NCBI GenBank assembly: GCA_040879985.1
Contig: JBBDJH010000021.1
Location: forward strand, 124,001 to 188,000
DNA: 64,000 nucleotides
Direction: 5' to 3'
Origin: VRUE01 sp040879985
GTDB lineage: Bacteria; Actinomycetota; Thermoleophilia; Solirubrobacterales; 70-9
Numbering within the stretch: the stretch's first letter is position 1; each line of letters begins with the position of its first letter. Under the pieces are notes generated by a model. The model searched no databases. It was not told the origin of the DNA and saw only the letters and a list, made by a program, of their open reading frames with translations. This document shows positions 18,811 to 27,845 of the stretch, one piece after another. The position numbers were made by a program, and so were the translations under genes.

Positions 18811-20549
18811 GAGCGGCGGCGACCTCGATCGGCGGGCGGCTGCGCGGCGCGCTCGCGCTCGCCGCCCTGGCGCTGCTGCTGGGCCTCGCGCCGGCGGCGG
18901 GGGCGCGGGAGGCGCTGGTCGCCAACAGCGGCGACGGCAGCGTCTCGGTGATCGAGCTCGGCACTGGCTCGACGGTTGCGACGATCGGCGTCGGCAACGG
19001 CCCCTCCGACGTGGCGATAGCGCCCGACGGCAGCCGTGCCTACGTCACCAACGAGGCCGACGGCACGGTCTCGGCGATCGACGTCGGCGCGCGCTCGGTG
19101 CTCGGCGCGCCGATCGCCGTCGGCTCCGAACCGCGCGGCATCGCGATCGCCCCCGGCGGCGGGCGTGCCTACGTGGCCAACCGCGGCTCCGACAGCGTCT
19201 CGGTGATCGACCTCGGTCGCGGCGCCGTCGTGGCGACGATCCCGCTCGCCGCCGAATCCGAACCGGAAGGCCTCGCCGTCTCCCCCGACGGGGCCAGCGT
19301 CTTCGTCGCCCAGCGCGGCGGCGACATCGCGATCCTCTCCACCGCCACCAACGCGGCGATCGGCGCGATCGAGACGAGCGCCGGCCTCGGCCCCGCGCGC
19401 CTCTCCCTGGTCCCCGACGGCAGCCGCGGCTTCCTCACCAATTCCAACTCGAGCTCGGTCAGCGTCTTCAACACCGCCACGCGCCTGATCCACGGCTCGC
19501 CCCTGCTGGTCGGCACCAACCCGGCGGGGATCGCCGTCAACCCGGCCGGCCCGCGCACCTACGCCGCCGCGCAGAGCGCCGACACGGTGGTCGCGATCGA
19601 GACCGACTCCCACCGCGTGGTCGGCTCGCCGGTGCCGGGCTTCGAGGCCCCGGCGGGGATCGCGATCGCCCCCGACGGCGCCAACGCCTACGTCGCCGAC
19701 GAAGGCTCCTCGACGGTGACGATCCTCGACACCCGGGCCAACGCCGGCGTCGGCAAGATCGGCGTCGGCTCTGCTCCGCGCGGGATCGCGATCCTCCCCG
19801 ACCAGGGACCCGTGGCGTCCTTCCTGCCCTTCCAGGCCCCCGCCGTCGCTCCGGCGGCCCCCGGCCTGCCCACCGTCAACGCGGAGCAGCCCGTGCTCTT
19901 CGACGCGTCTGCCTCGCGCGATCGCGACGGGCGGGTGGCGAGCTATGCCTGGGAGTTCGGCGATGGCCAGGCGGAGACATCCCTGAGCCCGCAGACCGAG
20001 CACGTCTACGCGGCCCCCGGCACCTACTTCGCGGCGCTGAAGGTGAGCGACGAGGAGGGCTGCTCGACCGCCCGCGTGTTCACCGGCCAGACGGTCTCCT
20101 GCAACGGCTCCGGCGCGGCGTTCGCGACGGTGGCGATCCATGTGCGCGACGCCACGCCGCCCGCCTTCCGCCTCTTCGCCAAGCGCCGCCAGCCGCTGCG
20201 CCGCTTCGTCGTCGCGATCGCCAGCTGCCCGCAGGAGAGCTGCCGGGCGCAGGCCCGCGGCTACGTGCGCAGCGCCTTCCGTGCGGGCAAGCGCAAAGAG
20301 GTGCGCGCCAAGGGCCGCACGCGCCTCGGCAGGCGGGCGCTGGTCAACGGGATTCCGCGGCGGATCAAGCTGCGGCTTAGCGGCCGCGCTTTCCGCGCCG
20401 CCCGCCGGGCGCTGGCGCGCCGCGGCGCGGCAAGGGTGCGGGTGGTTGCCGTCGGCCGCGACGCCGCCGGCAACAGGCAGGTCCGCAAGGCGACGGTGCG
20501 GCTGTTCAAGCGCCAAGCAGCGAAGAAGCGGGGAGGGAGGCGCAGGTGA
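18807..20549 (+). CDS. Secreted YVTN beta-propeller with PKD domain
   Basis: 580 residues from ATG 18807 (ATGA overlap with the upstream stop, GCGAGG before it). The signal peptide is LALAALALLLGLAPAAGA. Residues about 35-330 are YVTN-type propeller repeats of about 42 residues (VIELGTGSTVATIGVGNGPS, SDVAIAPDGSRAYVTNEADG). Residues about 354-434 are a PKD domain (DASASRDRDGRVASYAWEFG followed by DGQAETSL and HVYAAPGTY). The last 130 residues are a basic region with two CP..C Cys, ending in KRQAAKKRGGRRR. YVTN and PKD combinations are known in archaeal and actinobacterial surface proteins; the ligand is unknown. The stop overlaps the next start as GTGA. Confidence 0.9.
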   Translation: MRAAATSIGGRLRGALALAALALLLGLAPAAGAREALVANSGDGSVSVIELGTGSTVATIGVGNGPSDVAIAPDGSRAYVTNEADGTVSAIDVGARSVLGAPIAVGSEPRGIAIAPGGGRAYVANRGSDSVSVIDLGRGAVVATIPLAAESEPEGLAVSPDGASVFVAQRGGDIAILSTATNAAIGAIETSAGLGPARLSLVPDGSRGFLTNSNSSSVSVFNTATRLIHGSPLLVGTNPAGIAVNPAGPRTYAAAQSADTVVAIETDSHRVVGSPVPGFEAPAGIAIAPDGANAYVADEGSSTVTILDTRANAGVGKIGVGSAPRGIAILPDQGPVASFLPFQAPAVAPAAPGLPTVNAEQPVLFDASASRDRDGRVASYAWEFGDGQAETSLSPQTEHVYAAPGTYFAALKVSDEEGCSTARVFTGQTVSCNGSGAAFATVAIHVRDATPPAFRLFAKRRQPLRRFVVAIASCPQESCRAQARGYVRSAFRAGKRKEVRAKGRTRLGRRALVNGIPRRIKLRLSGRAFRAARRALARRGAARVRVVAVGRDAAGNRQVRKATVRLFKRQAAKKRGGRRR

Positions 20550-21316
20550 GCGCTCGCGGACTGGCCGTCCCGCTCGCCGCCGCGGCGCTGCTTGCGCTGG
20601 CCGCCGGAATCGCCCGCGCCGAGTACGTCCAGCAGGGCAAGCTGCTGGTCTTCTTCGACGCGGGCATCGCCCCCAAGAGCCTGCCGCGCGACCAGCTGGC
20701 GCCGGTCAAGGTCGGCTTCGCCGGCTCCTTCGAAGACCTCGAAGGGCGCGACGCCCCGGCGCTGCAGACGATGACCCTGCGCCTGGCCCGCGGCGGCGTC
20801 ATCGACAGCCAGGGCCTGCCGCGCTGCTCGAAGCAGCGCCTCGCCCAGACCAGCAGCCAACTGGCGCTGGCCGCCTGCCGCCGGGCGCTGGTCGGCCGCG
20901 GCGTCGTCGGCAGCGCGATCCGCTTCCCCGACGGCAAGCGCCGCCGCTACAGCTCCCAGCTGCTGCTCTTCAACGCCGGCCGCGACGTGCTCATGCACAT
21001 CTACACCCGCGAGCCGGTCGAGGGCACCTTCGTCGTGCCGCTGAAGATCCGCAAGGCCGGCGGCCGCTTCGCAACCGTGCTGAGCGCCCGCTTCCCGCGC
21101 CTCGCCGCCGGCTACGGCTACCTGACCGGCTTCCGGATGACGCTGCAGCGCGAGTTCCGCCACCACGGCCGCAAGCGCAGCTACCTGCTGGCGTCCTGCG
21201 CGGCGCCGCGCGGGCTCAATCGCGTCGCCTTCGAACTGGCGAGGGTCGAGTTCCGCTTCGCCGCCGCCACCACCGTGCGCAGTTCCAGCATCAATGTCTG
21301 TCGAGTGAAGGGATGA
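20546..21316 (+). CDS. Stand-alone secreted 'module C' protein
   Basis: 256 residues from GTG 20546, overlapping the preceding stop and following GGGAGGGAGG. The signal peptide (LAVPLAAAALLALAAGIARA) is followed by a single module: LLVFFDAGIAPKSLPRDQLA, LQTMTLRLARGGVIDSQGLP, SAIRFPDGKRR, LMHIYTREPVEGTFVVPLKI, RFPRLAAGYGYLTGF and a terminal pair of Cys. The same order of motifs forms the C-terminal 220 residues of the proteins at 14896 and 29102, so this is a mobile, self-standing domain. I recognise no named family. Its four conserved Cys suggest disulfides outside the cell. Confidence 0.85.
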   Translation: MSARGLAVPLAAAALLALAAGIARAEYVQQGKLLVFFDAGIAPKSLPRDQLAPVKVGFAGSFEDLEGRDAPALQTMTLRLARGGVIDSQGLPRCSKQRLAQTSSQLALAACRRALVGRGVVGSAIRFPDGKRRRYSSQLLLFNAGRDVLMHIYTREPVEGTFVVPLKIRKAGGRFATVLSARFPRLAAGYGYLTGFRMTLQREFRHHGRKRSYLLASCAAPRGLNRVAFELARVEFRFAAATTVRSSSINVCRVKG

Positions 21317-22488
21317 GGACCATGGCAAGCACGAGGACGAGTCGCGCCGGTTTGGCGCTCGCGGGGGCGCTGCTGGCGCTGCTCGCCTGGGCCGCCCCCG
21401 CCGCCGCGGCGACGATCACGCTCGGGCCCACCGATCTGGGCGCGTCGGATGAATTCGCCGAGTGCGGAACCGAATGCTCGTCCCGCACCTTCGTGCCGAC
21501 CGCCGTCCCGGGGGCGAGGCTCCTCGCTCCCGCCGCCGGCACGATCGTCTCCTGGCGGGTCAAGGGAGCGCCGCCGAAACGGCTGCGGCTGCGGGTGGTG
21601 CGGGCGGCCGGCGGCGGCGAGTTCCTCGGCGTCAATACCTCAGGCATAGCGACGGTGAGCGACGGCTCGGGCTCGATCGCGGCGGCGATCGACATCGACG
21701 CCGGCGACCAGCTGGGGATCGAGCTGCAGAGCAACTTCCCCACGGTCGACCCTTCGGTGCTGCTCGGCGACACCGGCTTCCCGGGGGCGGCCTGGAGCGG
21801 CTTCACGCCCGGCCTCGCCGACGGCGCGACCGCGAATCCGACCGAAACCGGCAGCGGCGTGCCGCTCTTCAACGCCACGGTGGAGCTCGACAGGCCGCAG
21901 ATCGTCCACATGACCTCGACCTCGGGCCCCTCCAGCGGCGGTGACGTCGTGGTGCTGACCGGCGAGCACCTGGCGGTGCTGAGCGGCGCCCGCTTCGGCT
22001 CAGTGCCCGCCCAGGTGCTGAAGGCCGACGGCAACCAGGTGATCCTCCTCGCGCCGCCGCACCCGCCGGGCACGGTCGAGGTCGTCCTCGAAACCGCGGG
22101 CGGCTCGAGCGCCGCCTCCCTCGCCGACCTCTACAGCTACGTGCCGGCCGGCCCTCCCGCCCCCGTGGCGGGCACGCCGCCGAAGCTGTGGCGCGTGACG
22201 CTGCGCCCGCGCCGCTTCCGCGCGAAGCGAGGGGCCAAGGTCCTCTTTCGCGCCTCGGAGCCGGCGAGGATCCGCGTCGTCGTCCAGCGCCGCGTCCGCC
22301 GCGGCTTCCGCAGAGTCAGGGGCGGCTTCAACCGCCGCGCCCTCGCGGGCCCGAACTCCTTCCGCTTCAGGGGTCGCATCCGCGGCCGAACCCTGAGGCC
22401 GGGCGCCTACCGCATGCTGATCCGCGCGATCGACGCGCAGGGCCAGCGCTCCAAGCTTCTCCGCCGGGCCTTTCGCATAGTGCGATGA
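21313..22488 (+). CDS. Secreted IPT/TIG-domain protein, last gene of the operon
   Basis: 391 residues from ATG 21313 (ATGA overlap). A second ATG at 21322 is in frame and equally possible. The signal peptide is ALAGALLALLAWAAPAAAA. Residues 33-195 form an N-terminal unit with a C..E.C pair. Residues about 196-275 are an IPT/TIG Ig-like domain (STSGPSSGGDVVVLTGEHL, ARFGSVPAQVL). The C-terminal 105 residues are basic (LRPRRFRAKRGAKVLFRA, VVVQRRVRRGFRRVRGGF) and look like another Ig-like strand set. It closes the co-directional block. No convincing terminator follows; only a weak GCCGCC/GGCGGC repeat is present at 22505-22518. Confidence 0.85.
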   Translation: MRTMASTRTSRAGLALAGALLALLAWAAPAAAATITLGPTDLGASDEFAECGTECSSRTFVPTAVPGARLLAPAAGTIVSWRVKGAPPKRLRLRVVRAAGGGEFLGVNTSGIATVSDGSGSIAAAIDIDAGDQLGIELQSNFPTVDPSVLLGDTGFPGAAWSGFTPGLADGATANPTETGSGVPLFNATVELDRPQIVHMTSTSGPSSGGDVVVLTGEHLAVLSGARFGSVPAQVLKADGNQVILLAPPHPPGTVEVVLETAGGSSAASLADLYSYVPAGPPAPVAGTPPKLWRVTLRPRRFRAKRGAKVLFRASEPARIRVVVQRRVRRGFRRVRGGFNRRALAGPNSFRFRGRIRGRTLRPGAYRMLIRAIDAQGQRSKLLRRAFRIVR

Positions 22489-22786
22489 GCCCACAGATGA
22501 CATAGCCGCCACGGCGGCACACCAGTAACGGTCACAGTACTCCGTGTGTACCTTTAGCCTGGACAGGAGGGTTGTCGCTGCCATCATCGCCGAAGTAACT
22601 GTTGACGTTTCGGTTAACACACCCCCCATATCCGGCCAGACCCTTTACACACGCCGGCACTTATGAGAGTGTGCCCCCCACAACAAAGGAGGCGCCGGGG
22701 CCACCAAATTGGACTCTGGGAAACCCCGACGCCACGTAGCCGGCCGAGCCCAGGCCCGCCGGTCAACAGGGAGGTTAGTGGAACAG
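22489..22786 (+). promoter_or_regulatory. 298-nt intergenic leader upstream of the subtilase gene
   Basis: No gene. TTGACG at 22602-22607 with CATATC at 22627-22632 is a possible promoter (19-nt spacing). Downstream, GGCGCCGGGG (22691-22700) pairs with the later CCCCGACGCC across one mismatch, and CCGGC near 22740 can pair with GCCGG near 22760, giving a structured 5' leader that ends in AGGGAGG (22768-22774). It does not match riboswitch consensus sequences I know, including c-di-AMP and c-di-GMP-I. A regulatory role is inferred only. Confidence 0.35.
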
Positions 22787-25700
22787 ATGCGTGCCCTTCA
22801 GCCCCAGTCAAGCATCCACTTGAGAGCGGCGTTTCTGCTCGCGGCCGCGGCTGCGGCCGCGGCTGCGGCCACTGTCGCTGCCCTGGCAGGGTGCGCGGTA
22901 GCCGCGGCAGCCGGCTCCCAGGTCGGCTACCAGGCCGCAGATCCACCAACCTGGCGGCTGAAGGACTTCCAGGCGCCTCAGGACAAAGGTTCCACGCGCA
23001 TCCGTGGCCGGTATATCGTCGCCCTTAGGGGCAGCATCGATCGGCCTGGGCGAGTGGCGCACTCACAGACGCAAGAACACGGAGGGCGGGCGGGCTTCAT
23101 CTATCGGCATGTCCTCAAGGGTTATTCCGCTGCCCTTCCGACGAGCGCGGTGGAGGCGTTGAGGCGCGATCCGCGAGTGCGGTATGTGACGCCGGACCAA
23201 CGATTCGAAGCGCTTTCGCAAGTGACCCCCACGGGGATCGAGAGGACGGGCGCTCTCGATAACCCCGCCCTAGACATCGACGGCCAGGACGATTTGCGCG
23301 TCGACGCCGATATCGCGGTGCTCGACACCGGAGTCGATACCTCTCATCCAGAGCTGAGCGTCGTCGAACGAACCAATTGTCTGGAAGCTGAAGAAGGAAC
23401 GGAATGCGCCGATGGCCAAGGTAGCGACGCAAACGGACACGGGACTCATGTCGCCGGAACCGCAGCCGCCATTGACAATCACGAAGGAGTGGTTGGAATT
23501 GCACCGGGCGCGCGCTTGTGGTCGGTGAAAGTTCTCAACTCCAGCGGCAGTGGGACAGAAGCAGGGATCGTTGCCGGAGTCGAGTGGGTCGCGGACCACG
23601 CGGATCAGATCGAGGTGGCGAATATGAGCCTCGGCTGCATGTGTTCTTCGCCGGCGCTGGAAGACGCGATTTCCGGCTACGAAGAAGAAGGAAGCGAATA
23701 CCCCGGCGCGGCCGACGAAGGGGTGGTGTTCACGGTCGCCGCGGGAAACGCTGGTGCGCAAGGAGTCGCATCCCCTGCCAGCAACCCTGACGTCATTGCT
23801 GTTTCCGCGCTTGCGGACTACGACGGCAGGCCCGGCGGCACGGGCGCTCACACCTGTGCCGACGGCGGCGATGACGATACTCTGTTCGCGCTGAGCAACT
23901 GGGGCAGTTCTGTGGATGTCGCGGCGCCAGGCGTTTGCATCAACTCGACCGTGCCGGGCGGCGGCTACGCCGAATTCTCCGGCACGTCGATGGCCGCGCC
24001 CCATGTGGCGGGCGCGGCCGCCCTGTTGGCGAGCGAATCGAGCCCAGAAAGTCTCGAAGACGTCGAAGACATCCGGCAAGCCATCGTCGACACGGGAAGC
24101 CAGTGCTGGGAGCAGGCCTTTCCGGCTTCGGCGGGAGATACGCAGGAGCCGCTGCTCAGCCTACGCCCCCCTGCCGGAACCGAAGCATGTGCTGCACGCG
24201 GTTCCGCCGTGCCGAACATCGAAAGCACGCCGCCCGGCAGCGCCGTCCTTCACGGCAGCGTGAATCCAGGCAGCACCGAAACGACGTACCAGTTCGAATA
24301 CGGCACCACCACCCAGTACGGAAAAGCGGTTCCGGCGTCCCCAGCATCGGTCGGCTCGGGTGCGAAAGACATCAAGATCAGCGAGGAAATCGACGACCTC
24401 GAACCGGCGACGACCTATCACTTCAGGGTGGCGGCAACGAACGCCAGTGGGACCACCTATAGCGACGATGCGGTCTTTCGCAGCTCCGGCCTCTTCGACG
24501 GCGCGGTCGAGCACCCAGACTTCGATGTCCCGTGCAATGCCCTCGTCGAAGACTGCATAGTCGAAGGCATTACGGGCCAATACGAAATCGACTCTGGCCT
24601 CGGCTACGCATGGCAATGCGAACACATATTCGACCTGACGTTCGATGCGTCGGGAAAGGTATATGCCTCAAACTACGTGACTCAAGGCGAAATTTGCCAT
24701 ATGTGGCCGTGTGACACGGAAGGCGCCTCCGTGTGGCCGGGGGTGATCGAAAGGTACGATGGCGGCAGGGCTCGCGCGATCGTAGAAGTATGCTTTGAAG
24801 AACACCTTGGGCAGAAATACTATGACGTTCTAGAGCTATACCTCTACCCAGCCAAAGCGGAAATCGTCGCAGGGGTGCAGAAGTTCCACAACACCAAGAT
24901 GGCCGGGCAGTGGATATCGCCGGGAAGCATGGAGAACGCAGCGCATATCAGTGCCGTGCCGACTGTCAGCACGGAGCCGGCTGTCCACATCGACGGCGAC
25001 CGGGCCACTGTGAAGGGCAGCGTGACGCCGAACGGCGCTGATACCAGCTATCACTTCGAATACGGGACCGATACGTCCTACGGAACTAGTATTCCCGCGG
25101 GTGGCGCCGCAGCGGGAGCGGGTACTTCTGCGTCGCAGGTGATGGAGGAGATTACGGGCTTACTCCCTGATACCACGTATCACTACCGAGTAGTGGCAAG
25201 TAACAGCCACGGCACGGTTTACGGAAAGGATGAGACCTTCACAACCCGCAACTGGTCCCTGCAGGCGACGCCGAACCCGGAAGGGAGCACGAACAGCGGC
25301 TTCAGGGATGTGTCTTGCCCTGCGACCGATACCTGCGTGGCGATTGGCTACAACGAATCGGCGGGGACGAGCTTTGTCGAGGAATGGGACGGGGCGAGTT
25401 GGAGAATCGCGTTGACCACGCCAGCGCACCTCGAGGCTATCTCGTGCTGGGCAGCGGTGAGCGCCAAGTGCCGCGTCGTCGGCCACAGCGAAGGCCAACA
25501 TGCGATCTGGGGCGTGAACTTGACATTAGGCTTCCTCGCATTGGAGGAAGTGCCGAGTCCGGAAGGCGGGTCGAACATCAGCCTGAAGGACGTCTCGTGC
25601 ACCGCCGCCAGCGCATGCACGGCGGTCGGCTCCTACTACGCCTCCGGCTACCAGCCCCTGGCGATACGCTGGGACGGCAGTTCGTGGACGGTCCAGTCGA

Positions 25701-26338
25701 CGCCCGCTCCCAGCGGCGAAGAAGGCAATGGCGGCGAGCTGCTCGCAGTCTCCTGCCCCTCCGTCAGCGCCTGTACGGCGACCGGCTTGAAGCGCACCCC
25801 TTCGAGTGGCTGGGCGTCGTTCGCCGAGCGCTGGAATGGGAGCTCATGGTCGATCGTCGAGACCGCCGACCCGTCCGGTGCCGAAGGCGAGGCAATGCTC
25901 GACGACGTTTCCTGCTCTTCGGCATCGTCCTGCCTCGCCACCGGCTACACCGACGATGGCCAGGAGCCGATGGTGCAGAGTTGGAACGGCACGGCATGGT
26001 CGCTCGAGACGATCCCGACGCCCGCGGGGGCGCAAGGAGCGGTGAGGCTCAACGGCGTGTCGTGTGCGTCGGCCGGCTCGTGCATCTTGGCAGGTGGCTA
26101 CGTCAGCGAAGTGGACGAAAAATGGGGCCTCCAATTCCCCAGCCAGGAAAAGACTCTGGCGCTCTCCTGGGACGGGAAATCATTCGGGATCAACTCCACC
26201 CCCAACCGCGAAGGGCATGAGTTCAACCTGCTGCGCGCAATCTCCTGCAGCTCCGTGGCCGCCTGCACCGCGGTCGGCGACTCGCGGCCCGAATCGGCGG
26301 AAGCCGGGCGGGAGACGCTGGGGGTGAGGTATGAGTGA
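22787..26338 (+). CDS. Subtilisin-like (S8) serine protease lipoprotein with FN3-like and Cys-repeat C-terminus
   Basis: 1183 residues from ATG 22787; GTG 22778 is an alternative closer to AGGGAGG. An Ala-rich signal ends in lipobox LAGC with Cys36, so a membrane-anchored lipoprotein is likely. Residues about 75-145 resemble the I9 propeptide (YIVALRGSI, GYSAALPTSAVEALRRDP). The catalytic triad is intact: Asp180 (AVLDTGVD), His218 (GHGTHVAG), Ser401 (SGTSMAAPHVAG), with oxyanion Asn321 (AAGNAG). Two FN3-like units lie near 478-568 and 722-818 (YQFEYGTTTQYG, YHFEYGTDTSYG). Residues 823-1183 are about six repeats with VSC....AC and W.G.SW motifs, probably a propeller. The gene is less GC-rich and uses more GAA codons than its neighbours. 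Confidence 0.88.
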   Translation: MRALQPQSSIHLRAAFLLAAAAAAAAAATVAALAGCAVAAAAGSQVGYQAADPPTWRLKDFQAPQDKGSTRIRGRYIVALRGSIDRPGRVAHSQTQEHGGRAGFIYRHVLKGYSAALPTSAVEALRRDPRVRYVTPDQRFEALSQVTPTGIERTGALDNPALDIDGQDDLRVDADIAVLDTGVDTSHPELSVVERTNCLEAEEGTECADGQGSDANGHGTHVAGTAAAIDNHEGVVGIAPGARLWSVKVLNSSGSGTEAGIVAGVEWVADHADQIEVANMSLGCMCSSPALEDAISGYEEEGSEYPGAADEGVVFTVAAGNAGAQGVASPASNPDVIAVSALADYDGRPGGTGAHTCADGGDDDTLFALSNWGSSVDVAAPGVCINSTVPGGGYAEFSGTSMAAPHVAGAAALLASESSPESLEDVEDIRQAIVDTGSQCWEQAFPASAGDTQEPLLSLRPPAGTEACAARGSAVPNIESTPPGSAVLHGSVNPGSTETTYQFEYGTTTQYGKAVPASPASVGSGAKDIKISEEIDDLEPATTYHFRVAATNASGTTYSDDAVFRSSGLFDGAVEHPDFDVPCNALVEDCIVEGITGQYEIDSGLGYAWQCEHIFDLTFDASGKVYASNYVTQGEICHMWPCDTEGASVWPGVIERYDGGRARAIVEVCFEEHLGQKYYDVLELYLYPAKAEIVAGVQKFHNTKMAGQWISPGSMENAAHISAVPTVSTEPAVHIDGDRATVKGSVTPNGADTSYHFEYGTDTSYGTSIPAGGAAAGAGTSASQVMEEITGLLPDTTYHYRVVASNSHGTVYGKDETFTTRNWSLQATPNPEGSTNSGFRDVSCPATDTCVAIGYNESAGTSFVEEWDGASWRIALTTPAHLEAISCWAAVSAKCRVVGHSEGQHAIWGVNLTLGFLALEEVPSPEGGSNISLKDVSCTAASACTAVGSYYASGYQPLAIRWDGSSWTVQSTPAPSGEEGNGGELLAVSCPSVSACTATGLKRTPSSGWASFAERWNGSSWSIVETADPSGAEGEAMLDDVSCSSASSCLATGYTDDGQEPMVQSWNGTAWSLETIPTPAGAQGAVRLNGVSCASAGSCILAGGYVSEVDEKWGLQFPSQEKTLALSWDGKSFGINSTPNREGHEFNLLRAISCSSVAACTAVGDSRPESAEAGRETLGVRYE

Positions 26339-26339
26339 T

Positions 26340-26540
26340 GGCGAACGAGCGGATGAGCCCGGTCGGCGGCGCTGTCTGCTTCACCGGGACGGGCGGCGCG
26401 GCGCGGCGGACTGCTTCAGCTGGGGATCGTTCGGATTTCCGGGAGCCCTGCCCGACGCGCAGAGCGCGCGGAGAAAGCGGCCGGGATCGCCGAAGGCTCC
26501 GCCCTTGAGCGCGACATCAGTTGAGGCAACCCCGGCTTCG
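26340..26540 (+). pseudogene. Remnant of an LTD-like domain gene (paralogue of 29102)
   Basis: Translating three frames in turn reproduces a stretch of the intact gene at 29102: MSPVGGAVCFTGTGGAA in one frame, ADCFSWGSFGFPGALPDAQS in the next, then LERDIS in the third, against RMSPAGGAACFTGPGGAA, VDCVSWGSFESPGSLLDAQS and LERDIS in the intact protein. At least two frameshifts and the loss of both ends make it non-functional. The last aligned bases (GGCTTCGAC) coincide with the start of the FG-GAP sequence that follows. Confidence 0.8.
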
Positions 26541-26747
26541 ACGGCAGCTTCGCCGCCGCGAGCCAGCCCTACGAAGGCACGATCGACTCGGCGCTGCTCG
26601 ACGGCAGCGGCGAGGAGCTGATCGGCCTCCTCGACTACAGCCGCGACGGCCGCGCCGACCTGGTCTCCCTCGACGCCGAAGGCGACCTGCTCGCCTACGA
26701 GGCCCAGGCAGGGGGCGCCCTGGCGGCGCCGGTGACCCACGAAGGCG
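26535..26747 (+). repeat. 213-bp perfect direct repeat, copy 1
   Basis: Identical base for base to 27633-27845 (offset 1098). It covers one FG-GAP unit from FDGSFAAASQPY to APVTHEG. Identity stops abruptly after GAAGGCG, beyond which the two copies are only distantly similar. Confidence 0.9.
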
Positions 26748-27632
26748 ACCTCGACTCGGTGCGCGGGCTCGACCCGACCGGCCATGAGTTCGCCACCCAG
26801 AGGCCGGCGATCAAGCGGATGGGCCTCTGCTCAGCCAGCGGCTGCCAGTGGCGCTCCGCTCCGGCCGAGTCCGACGTCGACGGCGAGGGCCGCTCCGACC
26901 TGGTCAGCATCCACACCGACGGCGACGCCCACGTCTTCGCCGGCAAGGCCACCGGGATCGAGGTGGCCGGCTCGACCAAATCCCTCCCCGGGGCGGTCGA
27001 CCCGGCGCTGCTCGACGGCACCGGCAGGTACGTGGTCGACTCCACCGACGCCACCGGCGACGGCCGCTCGGACCTGATCACGATGGGTCACGACGGCGGC
27101 GTCTTCGTCAACCCGGGCCGCGCCGATCGCAGCTTCGGCGCGGCGGTGGAATCGCTGCCCGAAAAGGAGCCCAACCTCGACGGCGGCGGCGGCTTGGAGC
27201 CGGTCGCGGTCGGAGACGTGGACGGGGACGGGCTCGGAGATCTGGTCTCCTTCTTCCCGTCCGCCCTCCTGCCCAGCACCGAAGTGCACCTCGCCAGGGG
27301 CGACGGCAGCTTCGAATTGGGAGTAGTCACGCTGCTCTCCTCCGGCACCAATAGCGCCCTCTTTGACCAGAGCGGCCACTACTTCCTCGACGCCGTGGAC
27401 GTCGACGGCGACGAGCGCGCCGACCTGGTCTCGATGCACACCGACGGCACCGCCTACGTCTTCAAGGGCAAGGCGGACGGCAGCTTCGAAGCGGCGAGCC
27501 AAGCCGCCTCGATCGACCCGGTCATGGACGACGGCGAAGGCCAGGAGCCGGTCGGGCTGGCGGACCTCACCGGCGACGAGCGCGCCGACCTGCTGACGCT
27601 CGACGGCCAGACCCTGAAGCTGTGGGCAGGCC

Positions 27633-27845
27633 GCTTCGACGGCAGCTTCGCCGCCGCGAGCCAGCCCTACGAAGGCACGATCGACTCGGCGCTGCTCGAC
27701 GGCAGCGGCGAGGAGCTGATCGGCCTCCTCGACTACAGCCGCGACGGCCGCGCCGACCTGGTCTCCCTCGACGCCGAAGGCGACCTGCTCGCCTACGAGG
27801 CCCAGGCAGGGGGCGCCCTGGCGGCGCCGGTGACCCACGAAGGCG
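27633..27845 (+). repeat. 213-bp perfect direct repeat, copy 2
   Basis: Second copy of the repeat at 26535-26747, lying inside the FG-GAP reading frame. The perfect identity between the two suggests a recent duplication or gene conversion. Confidence 0.9.

Noticed and set aside
22680..22775. Known riboswitch (c-di-AMP ydaO or c-di-GMP-I) upstream of the subtilase
   Set aside because: The conserved core sequences of those classes are not present.
22837..22872. 12-nt tandem repeat in the subtilase signal peptide as a phase-variable locus
   Set aside because: The unit is a multiple of three and only encodes a run of Ala, so copy change would not switch the gene off.
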